From NCBI RefSeq assembly GCF_900110575.1, contig NZ_FOEF01000003.1, positions 186,001 to 250,000 on the forward strand: a stretch of 64,000 nt of DNA. The letters run 5' to 3'. This DNA comes from Amycolatopsis saalfeldensis (GTDB lineage: Bacteria; Actinomycetota; Actinomycetes; Mycobacteriales; Pseudonocardiaceae). The position numbers and the translations under genes were made by a program. Within the stretch, counting starts at the first letter, position 1, and each line of letters begins with the position of its first letter. Of the stretch, positions 9,532-17,331 are shown piece after piece. Under the pieces are notes generated by a model. That model was not told the origin of the DNA. It did not search any database and saw only the letters and a program-made list of their open reading frames with translations.

Positions 9532-10535
9532 TGTCCAAGAACACCCGCCGGATGGCGGTTCTGGTGGCCGCCGGGCTGGCGCTGACGGCCTGCGGCACCA
9601 CCCACGAGAACGCGCCCGGCGCGTCGTCCGGCACCGCGCCCGCGCCGAAGGCCTGCAAGGGGCCCAGCGGGAAGTTCACCATCGGCATGAGCCAGGCGAA
9701 CCTCGCCGAGCCCTACCGCGTGCGGATGGACGACGACATCCGCAAGGCGGCGGCGGGCGTGCCGCAGTTCACCGTCCACTACTCCGATGCCGCGCAGGAC
9801 AATTCGAAGCAGGTGGAGCAGGTCAACACCTTCCTGACGCAGAAGATCGACCTGCTGATCATCAGCCCCAACGAGGCGACGCCGCTGACCGGCGTCGTCA
9901 AGCAGGCCTACGACCAGGGCATCCCGGTGCTGATCCTGGACCGCAAGGTGGACGGCGACGCGTACACCTCGTTCATCGGCGCGGACAACGTGGACATCGG
10001 GCGCCAGGCTGGGCAGTTCTTCGCCGAGAAGCTGTTGCCGCAGGGCGGAAAGGTCGTCGAGCTGAAGGGCCTCGCCGGCTCGACGCCCGCCAAGGAGCGC
10101 AGTGACGGCTTCGACAAGGGCATCGCGGGCAAGAACGTGAGCGTCATCGCGACGGCGGACGCGGACTGGTTGCGGGACAAGGGCCAGCAGCAGGCCGAAG
10201 CCCTCCTCAAGGCGCACCCGGACGCGCAGGCGATCTTCTCCGAGAACGACCCGATGGCCGAGGGCGCGCGGCTGGCCGCGCAGAACGCGGGCAAGGCGGA
10301 CCTGCCGATCGTCGGCATCGACGGGCTGCCGGTGCCCGAGGGCGGCATCAAGGCGGTGGAGGCCGGCCGGCTGTCGGCGACGTTCGTCTACCCGACGGGC
10401 GGCGCGGAAGCCGTTGCGGCGGCGAAGAAACTGCTCATCGACTGCCAGCCGGTGGCCAAGACGCAGACCCTCGGCACGCGGCTGGTGACCAAGGACAACG
10501 CCGCCGCGGTGTACGCCGAGTTCAACCGCGGCTGA
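9531..10535 (+). CDS. Sugar-binding lipoprotein of the ABC importer
   Basis: This 334-residue periplasmic-binding-protein-1 family protein has a short signal peptide ending in the lipobox LTAC (Cys about residue 21), then a Thr/Ala/Pro linker and the bilobed domain. Family landmarks are IGMSQANLAEPYRV, LLIISPNEATPLTGVV, IPVLILDRKVDGDAYTSFIGADN and FSENDPMAEGA. The ATG overlaps the permease TGA by one base, making this the third gene of an ATPase-permease-binding protein operon. The ribose/xylose/rhamnose-type binding family does not identify the sugar; the downstream isomerase suggests a 6-deoxyhexose or pentose. Confidence 0.92.
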   Translation: MSKNTRRMAVLVAAGLALTACGTTHENAPGASSGTAPAPKACKGPSGKFTIGMSQANLAEPYRVRMDDDIRKAAAGVPQFTVHYSDAAQDNSKQVEQVNTFLTQKIDLLIISPNEATPLTGVVKQAYDQGIPVLILDRKVDGDAYTSFIGADNVDIGRQAGQFFAEKLLPQGGKVVELKGLAGSTPAKERSDGFDKGIAGKNVSVIATADADWLRDKGQQQAEALLKAHPDAQAIFSENDPMAEGARLAAQNAGKADLPIVGIDGLPVPEGGIKAVEAGRLSATFVYPTGGAEAVAAAKKLLIDCQPVAKTQTLGTRLVTKDNAAAVYAEFNRG

Positions 10536-10548
10536 GCAGGGGGAGAGC

Positions 10549-11961
10549 ATGGCTCGAATCGGCGTCCTGGCCATTTCCGACGGGCGCGGCCACGTGCACC
10601 GCCGCAACACCGGGTTCATCCGGTCCAAACGGGACAGTTTCACGGCGGCGCTGGAGGCGGCGGGGCACGAGGTGGTCGTCGGCGACCTGGTGGCCACCAA
10701 CACCGTCGCCACGGCGGCGGCCCGGGAGGTCGCGGCGGCGGGCGTGGACGTCACGGTCTTCTACTACGCGGTGTGGAGCTTCCCGCACTTCACGATGCTC
10801 GCGGCGGACGCGACCACGAGCCCGTTGCTGCTGGTCGCCAGCACGGACCCGGCCGAGCCGGGGCTGGTCGGGATGCTCGCCGCCGGCGGCGCGCTGGACC
10901 AGATCGGCCGGGCGCACACGCGGCTGTGGGGCGCGCCGGACGAGGCGTCCCTGATCGCGGAGATCGGGGTGCGGGCGAGGGCCGCTTCGGCGGTGGCGTC
11001 GCTGCGCGGTTCGACGTTCGGGCGGTTCGGCGGGCGGCCGATGGGGATGAACACGGCCGTCGCGAACACCGACCAGTGGATGCGGCAGTTCGGCGTGGAC
11101 GTCGAGGAGATCGACCAGTACGAGCTGGTGCTGCGCGCCGAGCGGGCCGACGCCGCGGAAGCCGCCGGCGCGCGCGAGTGGCTGGAGCGCCTGGCGACCG
11201 TGCACTACGACGGCGAGAAGCTCACGCCCGAGCTGCTGGAGCGGCAGATCCGGTCGTACCTGGCGGTGCGCGACATCGTGGCGGAGCGCGGCATCGACTT
11301 CTCCGGCATCAAGGGCCAGCCGGAGCTGACGGAGAACTTCGCGACGATGGACGTCACGGAGGCGTTCCTGAACGACCCGTACGACTGGAACGGGCCCAAG
11401 GCCGTGCACGTGACCGCCACCGAGGCGGACATGGACGGCGCGCTGACCATGCAGCTGATGCACCGGATCACGGGCACGCCGGTGCTGTTCGCGGACGTCC
11501 GCCACTACCACGCCGACCGCGACATCTGGGACCTGTGCAATTCGGGCCAGCACGCGACCTGGTTCGCGGCGCGCAGCGCGGACCCGGCGGAGAACCTGGC
11601 GAAGGTGCACCTGTACCCGGAGGTGTTCTTCTTCCCCGCGGGCGGCGCCTCGGTGCAGCACATCGCCGCCCCGGGCGCCATGACCCTCGCCCGCCTGACC
11701 CGCCTCTCCGGCGCCTACCGCCTCCAGCTCCTCCAGGGCGACTTCGAGTCCTACGACGCCGCGACGAACGCCGCCCTGGCCGCCTCCTCGACCCCGGAAT
11801 GGCCCCACGCCTTCGCCCGCCTCGACGTACCCGCCCCGACCTTCCTCTCGACCTTCGGCGCCAACCACATCCACGCCGTCCCCGGCGACTTCCGCCCCGA
11901 GCTCCGGGCGGCGGCGGAACTGATGGGGGTACGGGTGGAGGAGTGGAGCCGGGCGGGCTGA
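10549..11961 (+). CDS. L-fucose/L-arabinose isomerase family protein
   Basis: This 470-residue protein has the N-terminal Rossmann-like domain of aldose-ketose isomerases (ARIGVLAISDGRGHVHRRN) and a C-terminal region of the fucose-isomerase fold containing the probable metal-site segments KGQPELTENF and LCNSGQHATWFA. It lies 13 bases after the binding-protein gene, behind GGGGGAGAGC, so it is the last gene of the importer operon. It probably isomerises the imported sugar in the cytoplasm. With the dehydratase at the left edge this suggests both isomerase and acid-sugar routes, but the substrate is an inference. Confidence 0.85.
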   Translation: MARIGVLAISDGRGHVHRRNTGFIRSKRDSFTAALEAAGHEVVVGDLVATNTVATAAAREVAAAGVDVTVFYYAVWSFPHFTMLAADATTSPLLLVASTDPAEPGLVGMLAAGGALDQIGRAHTRLWGAPDEASLIAEIGVRARAASAVASLRGSTFGRFGGRPMGMNTAVANTDQWMRQFGVDVEEIDQYELVLRAERADAAEAAGAREWLERLATVHYDGEKLTPELLERQIRSYLAVRDIVAERGIDFSGIKGQPELTENFATMDVTEAFLNDPYDWNGPKAVHVTATEADMDGALTMQLMHRITGTPVLFADVRHYHADRDIWDLCNSGQHATWFAARSADPAENLAKVHLYPEVFFFPAGGASVQHIAAPGAMTLARLTRLSGAYRLQLLQGDFESYDAATNAALAASSTPEWPHAFARLDVPAPTFLSTFGANHIHAVPGDFRPELRAAAELMGVRVEEWSRAG

Positions 11962-11999
11962 GTGGTCGGTTGGTCGGTCGGTCGGTGGGTCCCGACCGG

Positions 12000-12105
12000 C
12001 TGAGACCGGCCTGCTGGGCTGGCCCGCTGAGATCGGCGTGCTGGGGTTGGCTGACTGAGACCCACCCGCGTTGTCGGGGTTGGGTCACTGAGGACGGCGT
12101 GCCGG
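12000..12105. repeat. Degenerate 27-33-bp direct repeats
   Basis: Four copies of a loose unit beginning CTGAGA/CTGAGG start at 12000, 12027, 12055 and 12088, each followed by variants of CGGCNTGCTGGG-TTGG. The units are too diverged to be a recent array and their spacing is not constant. They lie just after the isomerase stop, in non-coding DNA. Confidence 0.5.
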
Positions 12106-12196
12106 GGCCAGGTGCGAATGGGCCTGGACCTCACAGGAGGCAGGCTGGCGGCGGCCGTGGCCATGCGCGCCTGCCGCTGACCTGGACTGCCCGCTC

Positions 12197-12445
12197 CCCG
12201 CCCAGCGTCTGGCACCCGGCCGACCGGCGCCTCACAGCAGCGGCCCGGCGCCCTGTATCTGGCGCCCGGCCGACCGGTGTCCGAAAGATGTGGTCCGGCG
12301 CCCTGTATCTGGCGCCCGGCCGACCGGTGTCCGAAAGGTGTGGTCCGGCGCCCTGTATCTGGCACCCGGCCGACCGGTGTCCGAAAGGTGTGGTCCGGTG
12401 CCCTGCATTGGCGCCCGGCCGACCGGCGCTCGAGAGGTGCGGCCC
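12197..12445. repeat. 50-bp tandem repeat array
   Basis: Units start at 12197, 12247, 12297, 12347 and 12397, spaced exactly 50 bases. The middle three units are almost identical: GGCGCCCTGTATCTGGCGCC, then CGGCCGACCGGTGTCC, then GAAAGGTGTGGTCC, differing at one or two positions. Units 1 and 5 are partial matches, and diverged fragments with CGGCGCTCGAGAGGTGCGG continue to about 12565. The period is not a multiple of three and no credible reading frame spans it, so it is not protein-coding. There are no unique spacers, so it is not CRISPR. Confidence 0.9.
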
Positions 12446-12886
12446 CGGCGCCCTCACAGCAGCGGCCCGGCGCCCTGCGTCTGGGGCCCGCAGGCCGGTG
12501 CTCGAGAGGTGCGGCCGACATCCCGCCCACCGGCGCTCGAGAGGTGCGGCCCGGCGCCCGGCGCCTGTGCCATTCGACGCTGCCGAGCTGGGCGACGCGC
12601 GCGGGGTGGGTGGCGTTTTCCGGGTATCGGTGCTGTGGCCCTCGTCGCGATCGCTTGGCCGGGTCGGGGGCGGGGCTCACCATGGCTGAGGTGCGGGTGG
12701 TCTGATGCGGCTGCCGCCGGGTCTCCCTTTCGAGTGGTCGCTAATGCCGATGAGTGAGCGTATGAGACATGGGTCTCCACCAAAGGGGTGAAAGATCGAC
12801 TGTCGGGCAGCTCGTAGTCTTACGGCGCGTTACTCATAGAGGAACATTCACGTTAGACCCCGAGAACGAATCAAGGAGGTACCGCC
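12446..12886. other. Gene-free region upstream of the SsgA-like gene
   Basis: This completes a 925-base gene-free gap. After the decayed repeat copies it becomes less GC-rich. It contains the perfect inverted repeat GAGAC-ATGG-GTCTC (12764-12777), about 110 bases before the SsgA-like start and a candidate operator. A very strong ribosome site, AAGGAGGT (12873-12880), is spaced 6 bases from the ATG. No promoter is certain. Confidence 0.5.
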
Positions 12887-13300
12887 ATGGGCACCGAGAG
12901 CCCCGCCGTCCGCGCGACGGTCATCTTCGGGCTGCGCACGTTCGGGGCCGTCCCGCTGCCGGTGCGCGCCGACCTCGAGTACGACCCGTCGGATCCGTAT
13001 GCGATCGCCGTGGGTTATCACGCCGGTCCGGGGGTGGTGCGGTGGCTGTTCGGCCGCGACCTGCTGGCCGACGGCCTGATCGCGCCGGCGGGTGACGGGG
13101 ACGTTCGCGTCCGCCCGGCCGCCGACCCCTCGCGCGTGATCGTCGAGCTGAACGCCCCCGACGGCTCCGCCGTGCTGGAAGCCCCGGCCAGCGAGCTCGC
13201 CGACTTCCTCGACCGCACCTACGACGCGATCCCCGCCGGCGACGAGGCCCGCTGGTTCGACTTCGACCACGAGCTGACCAAGCTCGCGATGCACGACTGA
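12887..13300 (+). CDS. SsgA-family sporulation/cell division regulator
   Basis: This 137-residue acidic protein matches the SsgA-like (SALP) family known only from morphologically complex actinobacteria. Recognisable segments are the Pro-rich PVRADLEYDPSDPYAI, the central VVRWLFGRDLLADGL and the C-terminal FLDRTYDAIP. In Streptomyces, SsgA and SsgB position FtsZ at septum sites during sporulation. Length and start agree with the family, and the near-perfect Shine-Dalgarno suggests strong translation. It stands alone, flanked by long non-coding stretches, as expected for a separately regulated developmental gene. Confidence 0.9.
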   Translation: MGTESPAVRATVIFGLRTFGAVPLPVRADLEYDPSDPYAIAVGYHAGPGVVRWLFGRDLLADGLIAPAGDGDVRVRPAADPSRVIVELNAPDGSAVLEAPASELADFLDRTYDAIPAGDEARWFDFDHELTKLAMHD

Positions 13301-13699
13301 CCGACCCGCTTTTTCCGGCGGGCGGATCCGCGAGCGGGCGGGTGGGGATCGCGGGTCGGCCGGGCACCGCGGTGCTCATCGCGGCCGGGCCGGGTGACGA
13401 CGGCTGGACGCCATCACGCGAAGCCCGGCCGAAGGTCAACGGCTCAACGGCTCAACCCAACAGCCCGACAGTCCAAGGGCCGACAGTCCAAGGGCCGACA
13501 GCCCGACGGCTCACCGCCGCGCACACCAGGCTGTGCGCGACCTGGTAACGAATCCCGAACCCCGACCCGTTGTGGTTTCCCGGTTCCGGCTCGGCGAGCG
13601 TTCTCGAATACGCTGCCTCCCCCGCCGTGAAAGGGTTTTCTCGTTTCCCTCGCCCGTCCGCGGGCGTCAGGGGGCATTCGCCCCGGTGGGTGGCGCGGG
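13301..13699. other. Gene-free region with short direct repeats
   Basis: No gene is supported here. From 13467 a 15-base unit (GACAGTCCAAGGGCC) occurs twice in tandem and then decays (third start at 13497). Just before it, AACGGCTC is repeated at 10-base spacing. These look like slippage products in spacer DNA. Confidence 0.5.
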
Positions 13700-13727
13700 T
13701 TGACCTGTGCCCTCAGCGGCGTACGGT
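13700..13727 (+). promoter_or_regulatory. Promoter of the STAS gene
   Basis: TTGACC (13700-13705) and TACGGT (13722-13727) are separated by 16 bases, a good housekeeping-sigma promoter. The predicted start near 13734 gives a leader of about 70 bases to the ATG at 13804. Confidence 0.5.
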
Positions 13728-13803
13728 CATGATGGTTGGCTGTTGTTCAAAACCATGTGCTTCGGTCAGCGCCTTCAGTAGTTGCCTGCGGAAGGAGCGC
13801 ACC

Positions 13804-14184
13804 ATGACTGCCCGGTTTTCGGTATTCTCCGCTCCCACCGAGCTCACGGTGACCATCACCGGCCGCGAAGGCGTCTTGGTCCTGACCACCGTCGGTGACA
13901 TCGACGCCGCCAGCGTTCGTGCGCTCGACGAGGCGCTGGTCACCGCGCTGGCCGGCAGCGAGCGGGTGATCGTGGACCTCTCTCGCGTGGAATTCCTCGG
14001 CTGCGCCGGGATTCGGGTGCTCTGCGTCGCCGCCGAGCGGCACCCGTCGCTCACCGTGGTGTCCGGCACCGGGCACGGGGTGCGGCGCTGCCTGGAAATC
14101 ACCGACGCCGGCCGGCACCTGACGATCCACGAGACGCTGGCCGCGGCGATTTCGCCCGCCAGGAACGAGGAATCGACCACCTGA
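13804..14184 (+). CDS. STAS-domain protein, atypical anti-sigma-factor antagonist
   Basis: This 126-residue STAS-domain protein is of the SpoIIAA/RsbV type, with GDIDAAS near residue 31, a central VIVDLSRVEFLG strand and IRVL. The position normally holding the phosphorylatable Ser of the Asp-Ser motif is Cys67 here (FLGCAGIRVL), and the preceding Asp is Gly. The protein may therefore bind its anti-sigma kinase without control by phosphorylation, or respond to redox state. The ATG at 13804 follows GGAAGGAG at a good distance; upstream in-frame extensions cross the promoter and were not used. Confidence 0.85.
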   Translation: MTARFSVFSAPTELTVTITGREGVLVLTTVGDIDAASVRALDEALVTALAGSERVIVDLSRVEFLGCAGIRVLCVAAERHPSLTVVSGTGHGVRRCLEITDAGRHLTIHETLAAAISPARNEESTT

Positions 14185-14196
14185 TCGGGGCGGTGC

Positions 14197-14222
14197 GTTT
14201 CGCCGCCGGGCGGCCCGGGTAG
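14197..14222 (+). promoter_or_regulatory. Possible sigmaB-like promoter of the aldo/keto reductase
   Basis: GTTTCG (14197-14202), 14 bases, then GGGTAG (14217-14222) resembles the actinobacterial sigmaB consensus GNNT-N14-16-GGGTAY. The final base deviates. The start codon follows only 9 bases later and a ribosome site (GGGGAG) overlaps the predicted start, so I regard it as weak. Confidence 0.3.
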
Positions 14223-14231
14223 GCCGGGGAG

Positions 14232-15071
14232 ATGACTGCCCAGACCGAGAACGTCCCGGAAATCGAGCTGAACAACGGTGTCCGCATCCCGCAGTTCGGG
14301 TTCGGGGTCTTCCAGATCCCGCCGGAGGGCACCGCGGAGGCGGTGCGGACCGCGCTCGAAGCCGGCTACCGCCACCTCGACACCGCGCAGCTGTACGGCA
14401 ACGAGCAGGGCGTCGGCGACGGCATCCGCCAGTCGGGCCTGCCGCGTGAAGAACTCTTCGTCACCACCAAGCTCGCCAACGACGCGCAAGGCCACGACAA
14501 CGCGATCAACGCACTGGAAGGCAGCCTGCAACGGCTGGGGCTCGAACAGGTGGACCTCTACCTGATCCACTGGCCGCTGCCGAGCCAGGACAAGTACGTG
14601 CGGACGTGGACGGGTTTCGAAGAGCTGCTGCGGGCGGGCAAGACCCGCGCGATCGGCGTGTCGAACTTCCAGATCGCGCACCTCGAACGGCTGGCCGGGG
14701 AGACCGGGACGGTGCCCGCGGTGAACCAGATCGAGCTGCACCCCGCGTTGCAGCAGACGGAGCTGCGCGCCTACCACCGGACGCACGGCATCGCCACGGA
14801 AGCGTGGAGCCCGCTGGCCCAGGGGGAGCTGCTGACGGACCCGGTGCTCACCGACCTGGCCGGGAAACACGGGAGAACCGCCGCCCAGGTGGTGCTGCGG
14901 TGGCACATCCAGCTCGGCAACATCGTGTTCCCCAAGTCCAAGACACCCGACCGCATCCGCGAGAACATCGACGTGTTCGACTTCGCGCTGTCCGACGACG
15001 ACCTGGCGGCGATCGGCAAGCTCGACGCCGGCCACCGCACCGGCTTCGACCCGGACACCTTCGGCGGGTAA
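14232..15071 (+). CDS. Aldo/keto reductase
   Basis: This 279-residue NAD(P)H-dependent oxidoreductase of the AKR superfamily has the full catalytic tetrad: Asp50 (HLDTAQ), Tyr55 (LYGNE), Lys80 (TTKL) and His113 (LIHWPLP). The cofactor loop near the C-terminus reads FPKSKTPDRIREN. It is close to the AKR5 group of actinobacterial 2,5-diketo-D-gluconate reductase-like enzymes. These are promiscuous carbonyl reductases, so a detoxification role is as likely as a sugar role. It may be stress-induced given the neighbouring sigmaB-type promoters. Confidence 0.92.
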   Translation: MTAQTENVPEIELNNGVRIPQFGFGVFQIPPEGTAEAVRTALEAGYRHLDTAQLYGNEQGVGDGIRQSGLPREELFVTTKLANDAQGHDNAINALEGSLQRLGLEQVDLYLIHWPLPSQDKYVRTWTGFEELLRAGKTRAIGVSNFQIAHLERLAGETGTVPAVNQIELHPALQQTELRAYHRTHGIATEAWSPLAQGELLTDPVLTDLAGKHGRTAAQVVLRWHIQLGNIVFPKSKTPDRIRENIDVFDFALSDDDLAAIGKLDAGHRTGFDPDTFGG

Positions 15072-15087
15072 CCCTTTCACCGCAATG

Positions 15088-15114
15088 GTTTCCGTCCACG
15101 ATCGGGCGGGGTAC
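15088..15114 (+). promoter_or_regulatory. SigmaB-type stress promoter
   Basis: GTTTCC (15088-15093) is followed after exactly 15 bases by GGGTAC (15109-15114), an exact match to the Streptomyces sigmaB consensus GNNT-N14-16-GGGTAC. It lies 34 bases before the start of the small membrane protein gene. Confidence 0.65.
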
Positions 15115-15148
15115 CCCACGTGAAACCACGCCAGGATGGAGCACTCGG

Positions 15149-15613
15149 ATGAACACCAACGCGTACCTGTCTTTCCTCGCGATCGGGATCGTGCTCGTCG
15201 TCGTCGACGGGCAGGTCATCTACCGCAGCGGCCGCGGGTACCTGGAGAACTCCTACGGCGACCCGGGCGCCGGCGCGTCGATGACCCGCCTGGTGACCGT
15301 GCTGTTCCACCTGGTGGCGCTGGGGTTGCTGGCCCTGCTGTCCACGATCCCCATGGGGGACGGCGATCTCCCGGGAGTGGTGGGCCGCCTCGGCGCGCTG
15401 CTGCTGGTGCTCGCGGTCATCCACGCCGTCACCCTCGGCGCGCTCGGCCGCCTGCGCGGTGCGCAGGTCGGCGAGGCGGTGGTGAACCGGCGGATGTCCC
15501 GCAGCGAGGCCGAACAGCGCGGCTCGGTCGTCACGCCGGTGCCGGGCCAGGAGGGGAACTACCCCGACGTGAGCCCCTCGCTGGAGCATCGCGCGCCGTA
15601 CTCCACTCCCTGA
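15149..15613 (+). CDS. Small membrane protein of unknown function
   Basis: This 154-residue protein has three predicted membrane segments at about residues 5-23, 45-65 and 78-100, and a soluble C-terminal tail (RRMSRSEAEQRGSVVTPVPG). I do not recognise a named family, although similar short actinobacterial membrane proteins exist. The start ATG lies behind CCAGGATGGAG. A consensus sigmaB-type promoter just upstream suggests a general-stress or envelope role. Confidence 0.75.
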   Translation: MNTNAYLSFLAIGIVLVVVDGQVIYRSGRGYLENSYGDPGAGASMTRLVTVLFHLVALGLLALLSTIPMGDGDLPGVVGRLGALLLVLAVIHAVTLGALGRLRGAQVGEAVVNRRMSRSEAEQRGSVVTPVPGQEGNYPDVSPSLEHRAPYSTP

Positions 15614-15634
15614 CCTCAAGCCCTGGGGAGGTCC

Positions 15635-15661
15635 GTGTGCGGCTTACCTGATTGTGGGTAC
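15635..15661 (+). promoter_or_regulatory. SigmaB-type promoter of the CHAD gene
   Basis: GTGTGC (15635-15640), 15 bases, then GGGTAC (15656-15661) fits GNNT-N15-GGGTAC. It lies 41 bases before the CYTH-CHAD start codon. Confidence 0.5.
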
Positions 15662-15702
15662 CCCATCAGGGGGACACGCCGACGTACACGAGGAGTCACA
15701 GC

Positions 15703-17211
15703 ATGAGAGGTCCGATCGCGGGGATCGAGCGCGAGCGCAAGTACGAGATCGGTGAGACGACCGGGATTCCGGGGCTGGTCGGTACCGGCCCGGTCCGGAG
15801 CCAGGCGGCGCCCGCCGAGCAGTTCCTGGACGCCACCTACTACGACACCACCGGTTTCGCGTTGGCGCAGAAGGGAATCACGCTGCGACGGCGCACCGGC
15901 GGCGAAGACGCGGGGTGGCATCTGAAGCTGCCGATCGGCCCTGACACGCGCGAGGAGCTGAACGTCGCGCTCGGCGCGGACGAGCTGAAGGTGCCGAAGG
16001 AGCTGTCGCGGCTTCTGCGCGCGTACACGCTGGGCCGCAAGTTGGTGCCGATCGCGCACCTCAAGACCGACCGCTTCGCGCACCAGCTCACCGACGGCGA
16101 CGGGCACCCCGTCGCCACGCTCACCGACGACCACGTGACGGGCGAGGCCGGTGGCGAGTCCGCGCGGCTGGACCGGTGGCGGGAGCTGGAGATCGAGCTG
16201 GCCCCCGAGGTCGCGCCCGGAGTGCTCGACGAGCTGGGACACGCGTTGACCGGCGCGGGTGCGAAGACGTCGCCGTGGCCGTCGAAGCTGCGCCGGCTGA
16301 TCGGGGACCGGGTGCCGGCGCGGAAGAAGCCGGCCGAACGGCCCGACGCGGGCACCGTTGTGGTCGGGTACCTGCGGCAGCAGGCCGACCGCTTGCGCCA
16401 GGCGGACGTGGGCGTGCGGCGGGATGCCGACGACTCCGTGCACCAGTTGCGCGTGGCCGTGCGGAAGCTGCGAAGCGCGCTGCGGACCTTCGGGTCCATT
16501 GTGGATGGTGCGGCGACCGCGGAGCTGGTGGCCGAGCTGGGCTGGCTGGGACGGCGGCTGGGGCCGGCGCGGGACTTGGAGGTCGCCGCGACGCTGGTGG
16601 CCGCGGACGTGGACCGGTTGCCGCCGGAGCTGGTTCTGGGTCCGGTGCGCCAGTACGTGACGCGGTATTTCGCGCGGGAGCAAACCGTTGCGCGGGAACG
16701 GGTTGTGGAGACGGTGGACGGCGGCCGGTACCTGCGGTTGCTGCGTTCGCTGGATTCGGTGCTGGCGGAGCCGCCGTTGACTGCCGCGGCCGGGAAACCC
16801 GCGCGCAAGGGGTTGCGGAGGCCGGTGCGCAAGGCCGTGCGGAAGATGGAGCGGGCGGAGAAGGCGGCGCGGGGCCTTTCCGGTGTGGACCGGGAGGTGG
16901 CCCTGCACAGTGTGCGGAAGAAGGCCAAGCGGGTCCGGTACGCGCTGGACGTGATCCGGCCCGTCGAAAAGGTGGGGGACTGGCGCAAGCGCGTGAAGGG
17001 CGCGCTGCGGGAGCTGGGACGGCACCAGGATGTGGTGGCGAGCCGGGAAGTGTTGTACCGGCTGGGAATCTCGGGCTTCGGGGATGGTGAGAACACGTTC
17101 ACGTTCGGGGTGTTGCTCGGGCGCGGCGATGGGGCCGCGGCCGAGCATCGGGACGGATTCGCGCGGGCTTGGCGGCGATTGCGGGGCAAGCGGCCCGGAT
17201 GGCTGTCCTGA
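15703..17211 (+). CDS. CYTH-CHAD domain protein
   Basis: This 502-residue protein has an N-terminal CYTH domain with the diagnostic E-x-E-x-K (Glu9, Glu11, Lys13 in IERERKYEIG), the fold of inorganic triphosphatases. A C-terminal CHAD domain (about 210-490) is rich in conserved His, Lys and Arg (HQLRVAVRKLRSAL, LGRRLGPARDLEV, HSVRKKAKRVRYALDV). CHAD helices bind polyphosphate, so the protein probably hydrolyses or scaffolds polyphosphate granules. The start ATG has GAGGAG upstream. The sigmaB-type promoter ties it to the stress group. Confidence 0.92.
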   Translation: MRGPIAGIERERKYEIGETTGIPGLVGTGPVRSQAAPAEQFLDATYYDTTGFALAQKGITLRRRTGGEDAGWHLKLPIGPDTREELNVALGADELKVPKELSRLLRAYTLGRKLVPIAHLKTDRFAHQLTDGDGHPVATLTDDHVTGEAGGESARLDRWRELEIELAPEVAPGVLDELGHALTGAGAKTSPWPSKLRRLIGDRVPARKKPAERPDAGTVVVGYLRQQADRLRQADVGVRRDADDSVHQLRVAVRKLRSALRTFGSIVDGAATAELVAELGWLGRRLGPARDLEVAATLVAADVDRLPPELVLGPVRQYVTRYFAREQTVARERVVETVDGGRYLRLLRSLDSVLAEPPLTAAAGKPARKGLRRPVRKAVRKMERAEKAARGLSGVDREVALHSVRKKAKRVRYALDVIRPVEKVGDWRKRVKGALRELGRHQDVVASREVLYRLGISGFGDGENTFTFGVLLGRGDGAAAEHRDGFARAWRRLRGKRPGWLS

Positions 17212-17231
17212 TCCGGCGAGTCGGCTGAAGA

Positions 17232-17259
17232 CCGCGACCGTGTTCGAACACGGTCGCGG
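17232..17259. terminator. Bidirectional terminator
   Basis: CCGCGACCGTGTTC (17232-17245) is followed directly by its exact reverse complement GAACACGGTCGCGG (17246-17259), a perfect 28-base palindrome. It lies between the convergent CYTH-CHAD and Rho_N-type genes. Confidence 0.85.
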
Positions 17260-17331
17260 ACGAGCCGGTGTTGTTATGCGGGCAAACACCGGTGACAGCG
17301 GGCCGTGCGGAAACCCGGCCGGGTGGCCGGC

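Noticed and set aside
12197..12565. CRISPR array
   Set aside because: Repeats are directly contiguous with a 50-base period, there are no unique spacers, and no cas genes are nearby.
12131..12757. Overlapping Arg/Pro-rich open frames across the 50-bp repeat on both strands
   Set aside because: They arise from GC-rich repeats lacking stop codons. The 50-base period shifts the reading frame at every unit, and none has a ribosome site or protein-like composition.
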